Shown: positions 54,509-63,126 of the stretch, one piece after another | How the letters are laid out: each line of letters opens with the position of its first letter | How positions within the stretch are numbered: position 1 is the stretch's first letter | Assembly: GCF_004919085.1 (NCBI RefSeq) | Contig: NZ_STGL01000005.1 | Coordinates: 1 to 64,000 of the forward strand | Direction: 5' to 3' | DNA from: Nocardioides sp. GY 10127 | GTDB taxonomy: Bacteria > Actinomycetota > Actinomycetes > Propionibacteriales > Nocardioidaceae | Length of the DNA: 64,000 nt | The notes under the pieces: generated by a model | Database searches by the model: none | The model's input: the letters and a program-made list of their open reading frames with translations, nothing else | Told to the model about the DNA's origin: nothing | Made by a program: the position numbers and the translations under genes

Positions 54509-55399
54509 CTACGGCACCGGTTCGGTCGCCGCGCGGACGAGCGCGGCGACCTGCGCGGCCGCCGGGCCGGCGTCCGGGTGCGAGACGAGCGCGAGCTCGA
54601 CGGTCTCGGGGCGGGCCAGCGGCACGTAGGCGACCCCGTCGACCCGCAGCGCCTGCACCGACGCGGGGACGAGGGCGACGCCCATGCCGGCCGCGACGAA
54701 GACCACGAGCGTCGCGGTCTCGGAGACCTCCAGGACCTCGCGGGGGCTGAAGCCCGCGGCGCGGCAGGCGGCGAGGACGCGCTCGTGCATGGCCGAGCGG
54801 TGCCCCGAGGGGTGGGTCACGAGGCTCTCCTCGGCGAGAGCGGCGAGGTCGACCGCCTCCCGCCCCGCGGACGGGTGGCCCGCCGGCAGCACCGCCACGA
54901 ACGGCTCGGTGCGCAGCGGCGTCACCTCCAGGTCGTCGACCGGCTCCGCGCCCGGCCGCACCACCGCCAGGTCGAGCGAGCGCTCGCGGACCGCGTCGAG
55001 CAGGCCGGGCGCGAGGAGCTCCCCGCGCAGGTCGAGCCGGACCCCCGGGAGGCGCTCCCTCGCCAGGCGGGCGAGGCGGGGCAGGACGTCGTAGGTGGCC
55101 GTGCCCACGAAGCCCACCGACACCCGCCCCAGCCGGCCGGCGGCCACCTCGGCGAGGTCGTCGGTGGTGCGGTCGAGGTCGGCGAGGACGTCGAGCGCCC
55201 GCTGCTGGAGCAGGCGGCCGGCGTCCGTGAGCTCGACGCGGCGGGTGCTGCGGTCCACGAGCCGGACCCCGACCTCGCGCTCGAGCTGTCGCAGCTGCTG
55301 GGAGAGCGCCGGCTGGGCCAGGTGCAACCGGGCGGCGGCGCGGCCGAAGTGCTTCTCCTCGGCGAGGGCGACGAAGGATCGCAGGTGACGCAGCTCCAC
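54509..55399 (-). CDS. LysR family transcriptional regulator
   Basis: Regulator of 296 aa. Helix-turn-helix: VELRHLRSFVALAEEKHFGRAAARLHLAQPALSQQLRQLEREVGVRLVDRSTRRVELT; then a LysR substrate domain (GRVSVGFVGTATYDVLPRLARL). I prefer GTG 55399 (VELRHLRSF) because LysR proteins start there; the longer frame adds an atypical Tyr/Trp-rich extension that runs through the operator. Divergent from the thiolase/CoA-transferase genes, which it presumably activates. The effector (oxoadipate or an aromatic) is not evident. Confidence 0.9.
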   Translation of the reverse strand: MELRHLRSFVALAEEKHFGRAAARLHLAQPALSQQLRQLEREVGVRLVDRSTRRVELTDAGRLLQQRALDVLADLDRTTDDLAEVAAGRLGRVSVGFVGTATYDVLPRLARLARERLPGVRLDLRGELLAPGLLDAVRERSLDLAVVRPGAEPVDDLEVTPLRTEPFVAVLPAGHPSAGREAVDLAALAEESLVTHPSGHRSAMHERVLAACRAAGFSPREVLEVSETATLVVFVAAGMGVALVPASVQALRVDGVAYVPLARPETVELALVSHPDAGPAAAQVAALVRAATEPVP

Positions 55400-55421
55400 G
55401 GCACGAGCCTGCCACCAGTAC

Positions 55422-55440
55422 TGATAAGCGGCAACGATCA
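55422..55440. promoter_or_regulatory. LysR-type box in the divergent intergenic region
   Basis: TGAT-N11-ATCA, the T-N11-A dyad typical of LysR regulators. CGATCAAT occurs at 55435-55442 and again at 55466-55473, 31 bp (about three helical turns) apart. Confidence 0.6.
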
Positions 55441-55483
55441 ATAGCGCTGAACTTCGTATTGGCGTCGATCAATGCTCCGGGCC

Positions 55484-55489
55484 TAGCGT
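55484..55489 (+). promoter_or_regulatory. -10 box for the thiolase gene (leaderless)
   Basis: TAGCGT ends 7 nt before the GTG at 55497; no ribosome site between. Confidence 0.5.
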
Positions 55490-55496
55490 CGACGCC

Positions 55497-56734
<1,238 letters not shown>

Positions 56735-56738
<4 letters not shown>

Positions 56739-57412
56739 GCGCCGCCAGCATCCTCGCCTCCTACGCGGACGCCGTCGCCGACGTCGAGGACGGCGCGACC
56801 GTCCTGGTCGGCGGCTTCGGCATGGCCGGCATGCCCGTCGAGCTCATCGACGCCCTCATCGAGCAGGGCGCCAAGGACCTCGTCATCGTGTCCAACAACG
56901 CCGGCAACGGCGACACCGGCCTCGCCGCGCTGCTCGCGGCGAAGCGGGTGCGGAAGGTCGTGTGCTCCTTCCCTCGGCAGAGCGACTCCTGGGTCTTCGA
57001 CGGCCTGTACCGGGCCGGCCAGATCGAGCTCGAGGTCGTCCCCCAGGGCAACCTCGCCGAGCGGATGCGGGCCGCCGGGGCCGGGATCGGCGCGTTCTTC
57101 TGCCCCACCGGCGTCGGCACCCCCCTCACCGAGGGGAAGGAGACCCGGGTCATCGACGGGCGGACCTACGCCCTGGAGTACCCGATCAAGGGCGACGTCG
57201 CGCTCATCAAGGCCCACCGCGCCGACACCATGGGCAACCTCGTCTACCGCAAGACCGCCCGGAACTTCGGGCCCGTGATGGCGACGGCGGCCCGGACCGT
57301 CATCGCCCAGGTCTCCGAGGTGGTCCCGCTCGGCGGGCTCGACCCGGAGGTCGTGGTCACCCCGAGCATCTACGTCGACCGGGTCGTGTGCCCGACCGCC
57401 CAGGAGTCCTGA
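56735..57412 (+). CDS. pcaI: 3-oxoacid (3-oxoadipate) CoA-transferase subunit A
   Basis: Alpha subunit of 225 aa of the family I CoA-transferases: TVLVGGFGMAGMPVELIDALIEQGAKDLVIVSNNAGNGDTGLAALL, and FFCPTGVGTPLTEGKETRVIDGRTYALEYPI. Activates the oxoacid before thiolysis. Coupled to pcaF upstream and to the B subunit downstream. Specificity for 3-oxoadipate rather than acetoacetate rests on context. Confidence 0.85.
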
Positions 57413-58101
57413 TGAGCACCCCCTCCACCTCCTCCGCCCCGGCCGAGGCCGGGCCGCGCGACAAGCACGCCCTGGCCGCCGCGATCGCCCGCGACGTCCC
57501 CGACGGCGCCTACGTGAACCTCGGCATCGGCCAGCCCACGCTGGTCGCCGAGCACCTGCGCGAGGGCTCCGGCGTGGTGCTGCACACCGAGAACGGGATG
57601 CTGAACTTCGGCCCCGTGGCCACCGGTGACGACGTCGACCTCGACCTCACCAACGCCGGCAAGATCCCCGTCACCGAGCTGCCCGGCGCCGCCTACTTCC
57701 ACCACGCCGACTCCTTCGCCATGATGCGCGGCGGCCACCTGGACGTGTGCGTGCTCGGCGCCTTCCAGGTCTCCGCGAACGGCGACCTCGCCAACTGGCA
57801 CACCGGCGCCCCCGACGCCATCCCGGCCGTCGGCGGGGCGATGGACCTCGCCATCGGCGCCGAGCAGGTCTGGGTGATGATGACGCTGTTCGCCAAGGAC
57901 GGCACCGCCAAGATCGTGCCGACGTGCACCTACCCGCTCACCGGCCTGGCCTGCGTCGACCGCGTCTACACCGACCTCGGCACCTTCGAGCTCGCCGCCT
58001 CGCGCGGGCGCGCCGACGGCGCCGTCGTCGTCCGCGACCTCTCCGGCATCTCGCTCGAGGAGCTCGGCGGCCGGCTGGACGTGCCGGTCGTGCTCGGCTG
58101 A
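57412..58101 (+). CDS. pcaJ: 3-oxoacid (3-oxoadipate) CoA-transferase subunit B
   Basis: Beta subunit of 229 aa. GAYVNLGIGQPTLVAEHL and the catalytic Glu in LHTENGMLNFGP, then GHLDVCVLGAFQVSANGDLANW and VPTCTYPLTGLACVDRVYTDLGTFEL. The ATG at 57412 shares one base with the subunit A stop (TGATG). Last gene of the LysR-controlled set. Ring-cleavage genes are not in the window. Confidence 0.86.
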   Translation: MSTPSTSSAPAEAGPRDKHALAAAIARDVPDGAYVNLGIGQPTLVAEHLREGSGVVLHTENGMLNFGPVATGDDVDLDLTNAGKIPVTELPGAAYFHHADSFAMMRGGHLDVCVLGAFQVSANGDLANWHTGAPDAIPAVGGAMDLAIGAEQVWVMMTLFAKDGTAKIVPTCTYPLTGLACVDRVYTDLGTFELAASRGRADGAVVVRDLSGISLEELGGRLDVPVVLG

Positions 58102-58164
58102 GCGCGCTCGTCCCTCGTCGTCCGGCCGGGTCCGGCCGGCCGGCCCGTCATCCGCGCCGACCGC

Positions 58165-58692
58165 TCACCGGTGCTCGGCGAAGAACTCCCGCAGCAGGTC
58201 CGCGCACTCGGCGGCGAGCACCCCGCCGACGACCTCGGGGCGGTGGTTGAGCCGACGGTCGCGGACGACGTCCCAGAGCGAACCGACGGCCCCGGCGCGC
58301 TCGTCCCAGGCGCCGAGGACGACCCGGTCGACCCGCGACAGGACGGCCGCCCCCGCGCACATCGTGCACGGCTCGAGCGTCACGACGAGCGTCCCGCCCT
58401 CCAGCCGCCACTCGCCGCGCGCCGCGGCGGCCTCCCGCAGTGCCACGACCTCGGCGTGCCCGGTGGGGTCGCAGGTGGCCTCGCGGACGTTCCGGCCACG
58501 GCCCCACACCTCGCCGTCCGGCCCGACGACGACGGCGCCGATCGGCACGTCCCCGGTCGCGGGCGCCCGGCGGGCCTCGGCGAGCGCCAGCCGCATCGCC
58601 GGCTCCCAGGCGGGAGCGGCGGAGGCGGTGACCCCGGAGGCACCGGAAGCACCCGGGCCGCCGGGGGTCTCGGGGCTCGTGGACGACGACAC
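58165..58692 (-). CDS. tadA: tRNA-specific adenosine deaminase / nucleoside deaminase
   Basis: Zinc deaminase converting A34 to inosine in tRNA-Arg. Motifs GHAEVVALREAAA and PCTMCAGA give the zinc ligands and catalytic Glu. GDVPIGAVVVGPDGEVWGRGRN is typical. The core begins at MRLALAEARRA; the GTG at 58692 has GGGAG upstream and adds about 32 low-complexity residues, and the GTG at 58632 is an alternative. Normally next to the deaminase-associated gene; here the two are separated by a repeat array. Confidence 0.88.
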   Translation of the reverse strand: MSSSTSPETPGGPGASGASGVTASAAPAWEPAMRLALAEARRAPATGDVPIGAVVVGPDGEVWGRGRNVREATCDPTGHAEVVALREAAAARGEWRLEGGTLVVTLEPCTMCAGAAVLSRVDRVVLGAWDERAGAVGSLWDVVRDRRLNHRPEVVGGVLAAECADLLREFFAEHR

Positions 58693-58867
58693 GGGGCTGA
58701 GTCTCCCAGAGCAGCCGCCCCCGTGCCGCACGCACCGGATCAGCCGATCAGCCGCCCCGCCCAACCCGGCAGCGCTCTCGGCGTCCAGGAGGACCGAACC
58801 CGCCCGTCTCTGTGCCAACAACACGCTGACCTGGCCTGATGCGCATGCCCCCGGGCCGGCTGTGCCG

Positions 58868-59475
58868 TTCGGTCCTCGTGGGCGCGAGGACCCAACGCCG
58901 GCGCCCGCGTCGCGCTTCGGTCCTCGTGGCCACGAGGACCCAACACGACGGCCGGCCGGGTTACAGGCCGCTGACCTGCACTGATTCGTTCGCCCGCCGA
59001 CCGCTCGACTCGTTCGGTCCTCGTGGGCGCGAGGACCCAACGCCGGCGCCCGCGTCGCGCTTCGGTCCTCGTGGCCACGAGGACCCAACACGACGGCCGG
59101 CCGGGCCACAGGCCGCTGACCTGCACTGATTCGTTCGCCCGCCGACCGCTCGACTCGTTCGGTCCTCGTGGGCGCGAGGACCCAACGCCGGCGCCCGCGT
59201 CGCGCTTCGGTCCTCGTGGCCACGAGGACCCAACACGACGGCCGGCCGGGCCACAGGCCGCTGACCTGCACTGATTCGTTCGCCCGCCGACCGCTCGACT
59301 CGTTCGGTCCTCGTGGGCGCGAGGACCCAACGCCGGCGCCCGCGTCGCGCTTCGGTCCTCGTGGCCACGAGGACCCAACACGACGGCCGGCCGGGCCACA
59401 AGCCGCTGACCTGCACTGATTCGCCCGCGTGCCGACTGCCCGACCCGTTCGGTCCTCGTGGCCACGAGGACCGAA
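58868..59475. repeat. palindrome array with four 145-bp tandem units
   Basis: Nine copies of the same palindrome type as at 38829-39212. They are arranged as four tandem 145-bp units (palindromes at 58871, 59016, 59161 and 59306, counted from GGTCC, exact period 145), each unit carrying two palindromes (loops GGGCGC and GGCCAC), plus a final copy ending at 59475. Most copies have right arms ending GGACCCAA rather than GGACCGAA. Units 2 and 3 look identical over their length. No gene is supported in 58693-59548. Confidence 0.92.
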
Positions 59476-59548
59476 CGGCAGGCTCAGCTGCCCGCAGCCG
59501 CACCTCACAGCGGGGGAGCAACAGGGCGGACGACAGAGGAGCCCGGCG

Positions 59549-60040
59549 TCAGAGCGTGGCGAGCCCCACGGCGTCGTCGAAGAGCTCACCGAACCCGAGG
59601 CGCTTGGCGAGGTCGGAGAGCACCTCGTCGAGGTACTCGGCCTCGGCGGTGTCATCGAGGAGGTCCTCCATCTCGACGGCGCCGATGCCGAGGTCCGCGA
59701 GGACGTCGAGGTCACCGACCGGGTCGCTCAGCTCGTCGTCCTCGGGGTCGTCGAGGTCGAGGAAGTCGAGCACGGAGGTGGCGAGGTCGTACTCCTCGGC
59801 GGCCGTCCCGTCCGAGAGCAGCACCCGCGTGAGCGGACCGGCCACGCGCACCAGCACGAAGAACTCGTCGGCCACGGAGATCATCGCGAGGGCGTCGGGG
59901 GCGAGCTCGCGCAGCGCCTCGGCGACGTCCTCCACGTCCTCGAGGTCGTCGTCGGAGAGCTCCGCGACGTTCCACCAGCCGTCCTCGCGGTACGCCACCA
60001 GGGCGACGTCCACGTCGTTCAGCTCATCGATCTCGTCCAC
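59549..60040 (-). CDS. tRNA adenosine deaminase-associated protein
   Basis: Acidic protein of 163 aa (VDEIDELNDVDVALVAYREDGWWNVAELSDDDLEDVEDVAEALRELAPD ...). This family sits beside tadA in actinobacteria and is named for that; its function is unknown. GTG 60040 has GGAGG upstream. Divergent from upp, with about 148 bp between them. Confidence 0.87.
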   Translation of the reverse strand: MDEIDELNDVDVALVAYREDGWWNVAELSDDDLEDVEDVAEALRELAPDALAMISVADEFFVLVRVAGPLTRVLLSDGTAAEEYDLATSVLDFLDLDDPEDDELSDPVGDLDVLADLGIGAVEMEDLLDDTAEAEYLDEVLSDLAKRLGFGELFDDAVGLATL

Positions 60041-60175
60041 GCTCGGGCCTCCGGTTCCCCAGCACGTCACCGGCGCGCACCGGCACGGACCAATGTGACA
60101 GACCCGCGGGCGCGGGACCAGTGCTTTGCGGCACCCACCCGTCCACGCCGGCCGCCGCGCTACCCCCGCAACCCG

Positions 60176-60181
60176 TAGGCT
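60176..60181 (+). promoter_or_regulatory. -10 box for upp (leaderless)
   Basis: TAGGCT ends 7 nt before the ATG at 60189, without a ribosome site. Confidence 0.5.
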
Positions 60182-60188
60182 GCCGCCC

Positions 60189-60830
60189 ATGCGCACCCAC
60201 GTCGTGGACCACCCGCTCGTCACCCACAAGCTCACCACCCTGCGCGACGAGCGCACCGACTCCCCGACCTTCCGGCACCTCACCGACGAGCTGGTCGCGC
60301 TCCTGGCCTACGAGGCCACGCGGGACGTCCGGGTCACCCCGGTCGAGATCACCACCCCGGTCGCGCCGACCACCGGCGTCCGCCTGGCCTCCCCCAAGCC
60401 CCTCGTGGTGCCGATCCTCCGTGCCGGCCTGGGCATGCTGGACGGCTTCATGCGCCTGCTCCCCACGGCCGAGGTCGGCTTCCTCGGGATGGTCCGCAAC
60501 GAGGAGACCCTCGAGGCCTCCACCTACGCCAACCGCCTGCCCGACGACCTCTCCGGCCGCCAGTGCTACGTCCTGGACCCGATGCTCGCCACCGGCGGCA
60601 CCCTCGCCGCGGCCATCCGCTTCCTCGTCGACCGCGGCGCCGACCACATCACCGCCATCTGCCTGCTCTCCGCGCCCGAGGGCACCGCCCGCCTGGAGCA
60701 GGAGCTCGCGGACCTGGAGGTGCCGGTCACCGTCGTCACCGCCGCCATGGACGAGCGGCTCAACGAGCACGGCTACATCGTCCCGGGCCTCGGGGACGCC
60801 GGCGACCGGCTCTACGGCGTCGTCGACTGA
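60189..60830 (+). CDS. upp: uracil phosphoribosyltransferase
   Basis: Pyrimidine salvage enzyme of 213 aa making UMP from uracil and [32 protein letters not shown] is the family start; PRPP loop [17 protein letters not shown]; uracil-binding region [20 protein letters not shown] at the C-terminus. ATG 60189. The gene lies divergent to the deaminase-associated gene, a conserved actinobacterial neighbourhood. Confidence 0.95.
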   Translation: MRTHVVDHPLVTHKLTTLRDERTDSPTFRHLTDELVALLAYEATRDVRVTPVEITTPVAPTTGVRLASPKPLVVPILRAGLGMLDGFMRLLPTAEVGFLGMVRNEETLEASTYANRLPDDLSGRQCYVLDPMLATGGTLAAAIRFLVDRGADHITAICLLSAPEGTARLEQELADLEVPVTVVTAAMDERLNEHGYIVPGLGDAGDRLYGVVD

Positions 60831-60879
60831 ACCCCGGCCGGGCGGCCCGCCGGTTCACCCCGGGTGAGGGGCCCCGACC

Positions 60880-60885
60880 TACCCT
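60880..60885 (+). promoter_or_regulatory. -10 box for the alarmone synthetase gene (leaderless)
   Basis: TACCCT ends 7 nt before the GTG at 60893. Confidence 0.45.
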
Positions 60886-60892
60886 GTCCGGC

Positions 60893-61636
60893 GTGGACAC
60901 CGACGACCGCTGGGAGCCGGGCTCCCTCGGCGAGGGGACCCGGCGCTTCCTCCTCGAGCACAAGTTCGGCATGGAGGAGATCGTCACCAAGCTGAACATC
61001 CTCAAGGACGAGTTCGCCCACCTGCACGAGTCCAACCCCATCGAGCACGTCTCCAGCCGCATCAAGACGCTGGAGAGCCTCGAGGAGAAGATGGGCCGCA
61101 AGGGCGTGCCCGCCGACTCCCGACCGTCGTTCGAGGAGATCCGTGCCCGGGTCACGGACATCGCCGGCGTGCGCGTGGTCTGCAGCTTCGTCTCGGACGT
61201 CTACCACGTCTTCGACATGCTCGGCTCGCAGTCGGACCTCACCGTCCGCGAGGTCCGCGACTACATCACCGAGCCCAAGGCGAACGGCTACCGCAGCCTG
61301 CACGCGCTCATCGAGGTGCCGGTCTTCCTCTCGGCCGGCACGGTGCCGGTGCTGGTGGAGGTGCAGATCAGGACCATCGCGATGGACTTCTGGGCCAGCC
61401 TCGAGCACAAGATCTACTACAAGTACCGGCGCGAGGTGCCCCAGCAGCTGCTCGCCGGCCTGCGGGACGCCGCGGAGACGGCCGCCACCCTCGACACCAC
61501 GATGGAGGGGCTGCACCAGGAGATCCGCGGGCTCGAGCCGCTCCCGGACGACGTGGTGCGCAGCCTGCGCGCCGGCATCTCCAGCGACGCGATGCTGCGC
61601 TCCTCGCTCAAGCACCTGGCCGACCCGCTGCTCTGA
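60893..61636 (+). CDS. small alarmone synthetase (GTP pyrophosphokinase family)
   Basis: Single-domain RelA/SpoT-type (p)ppGpp synthetase of 247 aa. Seen: HVSSRIKTLESLEEKMGRKG (nucleotide-binding Arg/Lys), the ITDIAGVRV-type motif as VTDIAGVRVVCSFVSDVYHVFDML, EPKANGYRSLHALIEVPV (G-loop-like), and VEVQIRTIAMDFWASLEHKIYYKY. No hydrolase, TGS or ACT domain, so it is RelQ/RelP-like. GTG 60893, apparently leaderless. The stop falls in a 13-bp triplicate repeat. Confidence 0.9.
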   Translation: MDTDDRWEPGSLGEGTRRFLLEHKFGMEEIVTKLNILKDEFAHLHESNPIEHVSSRIKTLESLEEKMGRKGVPADSRPSFEEIRARVTDIAGVRVVCSFVSDVYHVFDMLGSQSDLTVREVRDYITEPKANGYRSLHALIEVPVFLSAGTVPVLVEVQIRTIAMDFWASLEHKIYYKYRREVPQQLLAGLRDAAETAATLDTTMEGLHQEIRGLEPLPDDVVRSLRAGISSDAMLRSSLKHLADPLL

Positions 61637-61666
61637 GTCCCTGCTCTGAGTCCCTGCTCTGAGTCC
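61628..61666 (+). repeat. three tandem copies of a 13-bp unit
   Basis: CTGCTCTGAGTCC three times in a row. The first copy contains the alarmone synthetase stop codon, so the gene end is part of the repeat. Confidence 0.8.
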
Positions 61667-61671
61667 CTGGC

Positions 61672-62256
61672 TCAGCCCAGCGGAGCGTCGGCGACGGGCT
61701 CGTACCGGCGGCCGTGACCGGTCGGCACGCTCGCCAGCAGCGTCACCACGTCCGGGCTCCAGGACGGGCCGGCGTACCCGTCGAGCAGCCGCACCCAGTC
61801 GTCCACGTGACCGGGGTGCCGCCGCCGCGCCAGCGTGAGGTGCGGCCGGAACGCCCGGCCCTCGACCCGGGTCCCGGCCCGCGCGGCCGCGTGCCGGCAG
61901 CCGGTGGCGAGCCGGCCCAGCTCCGCCAGGTCGTCGGGCGCGCCCGCGAGTCCCGCCCACAGCACCTGGGCCGCGGCCGGGTCGGGGAAGGCGCCGCCGC
62001 CGGCCAGGGACAGGCAGGGTGGACGCCGCCGGGCGGCCGCGTCCGCCACCGCGTCGGCCAAGGACTCGGCACGCTCGTCGGCCGAGCCGCGCGGCCCGGC
62101 GTCCACCTCCCCGTAGAAGGCGAGGGTGACGTGCCGGCCCGACGGGTCCGCGAGCCGGAGCCCAGCAGCCGCCGCGGCCTCGCGCCGCGGCTCGACGAAC
62201 GCCTCCAGGTGCGCGAGCGCCTCGGGCGGCGGGACGAGCGCGGCGAAGAGCCTCAC
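61672..62256 (-). CDS. 2'-5' RNA ligase family protein (ThpR-like phosphodiesterase)
   Basis: 2H-phosphoesterase of 194 aa with both HxT motifs: HVTLAFYG and RPHLTLAR. N-terminus VRLFAALVPPPEAL is typical. Family members hydrolyse 2',3'-cyclic RNA ends or ligate tRNA halves; substrate unknown here. GTG 62256 lies 2 bp after the upstream gene's stop. Confidence 0.88.
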   Translation of the reverse strand: MRLFAALVPPPEALAHLEAFVEPRREAAAAAGLRLADPSGRHVTLAFYGEVDAGPRGSADERAESLADAVADAAARRRPPCLSLAGGGAFPDPAAAQVLWAGLAGAPDDLAELGRLATGCRHAAARAGTRVEGRAFRPHLTLARRRHPGHVDDWVRLLDGYAGPSWSPDVVTLLASVPTGHGRRYEPVADAPLG

Positions 62257-62258
62257 GC

Positions 62259-63017
62259 TCAGAGGTGCGTGCCCAGCAGGGTCCCGATGCCGTACGTGAC
62301 GGCCATGGCGAACAGGCCGCCGCCGACGTTGCGGAGCACCGCGCGGGTGCGCGGGGCGTCCCCGAACCAGGCGCTGGACCAGCCGGTGACGGCGAGCGCC
62401 ACGGCTACCGCCACCACGGTGACGGCCACGCGCCACGTCGCCCCCACGAGGACGATGGTGAGCAGCGGCAGGAGCGCACCGACCGTGAACGCGAGCATCG
62501 ACGCGAGCGCCGCGGCCCAGGGGTTGGTGAGGTCGTCGGGGTCGATGCCGAGCTCGGCCTCCGCGTGGGCGCGCAGCGCGTCGTGCTCGGTCAGCTGGAC
62601 GGCGACCTCGCGCGCCAGCTCGGGGGTGAGCCCCTTGGCCTGGTAGATCCCGGTGAGCTCCTCCAGCTCTTCCTCCGGTGTCTCGGCCAGCTCGCGGCGC
62701 TCGACCTCCAGGACGGCGCGCTCGGAGTCGCGCTGGGTGCTCACCGAGACGTACTCGCCGGCCGCCATGCTCAGCGCGCCGGCCACCAGCCCGGCCACGC
62801 CCGCGACCACGAGCGAGCCGCGGTCGCTGGTCGCCCCGGCGACACCGACGACGATGCCCGCGGTCGACACGATGCCGTCGTTGGCGCCCAGCACCGCCGC
62901 CCGCAGCCAGTTGAGCCTCTGGTGGAGGCTGTCGTCGTGCGGCTCGTCGTGGGCCGCGTCCTCGGGGGCGCCACCGGTCGGCTCGGTGGGCTCGTGCACG
63001 GCCTGGTCCGTCGTCAT
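62259..63017 (-). CDS. VIT1/CCC1 family metal (Fe/Mn) transporter
   Basis: Membrane protein of 252 aa. LHQRLNWLRAAVLGANDGIVSTAGIVVGVAG is the family signature, with helices VVAGVAGLVAGALSMAAGEYVSVSTQRDSE, a cytoplasmic Glu-rich metal-binding region (ELAETPEEELEELTGIYQAKGL), and three further helices. ATG 63017 preferred over a GTG 60 bp upstream on family length. Predicted to move Fe2+/Mn2+ out of the cytosol. Confidence 0.88.
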   Translation of the reverse strand: MTTDQAVHEPTEPTGGAPEDAAHDEPHDDSLHQRLNWLRAAVLGANDGIVSTAGIVVGVAGATSDRGSLVVAGVAGLVAGALSMAAGEYVSVSTQRDSERAVLEVERRELAETPEEELEELTGIYQAKGLTPELAREVAVQLTEHDALRAHAEAELGIDPDDLTNPWAAALASMLAFTVGALLPLLTIVLVGATWRVAVTVVAVAVALAVTGWSSAWFGDAPRTRAVLRNVGGGLFAMAVTYGIGTLLGTHL

Positions 63018-63126
63018 GCGTCGATCATCGTCGGCCGAGCCGTCCCCGTCCACGCAGGTCAGGCTGTCCTTCGTCACCCTCGGGCACCCTTCTGGTCGAG
63101 GCTGGTCGCGGCGGGACTCGGCGGGG

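Noticed and set aside
58868..59475. CRISPR array
   Set aside because: Spacers are identical between units, repeats are full palindromes, the period is 145 bp and no cas genes occur.
58740..59521. Minus-strand open frames with repeated peptide across the 145-bp units
   Set aside because: Period 145 changes frame each unit, so the same DNA is read in three frames; palindromic DNA explains the repetition.
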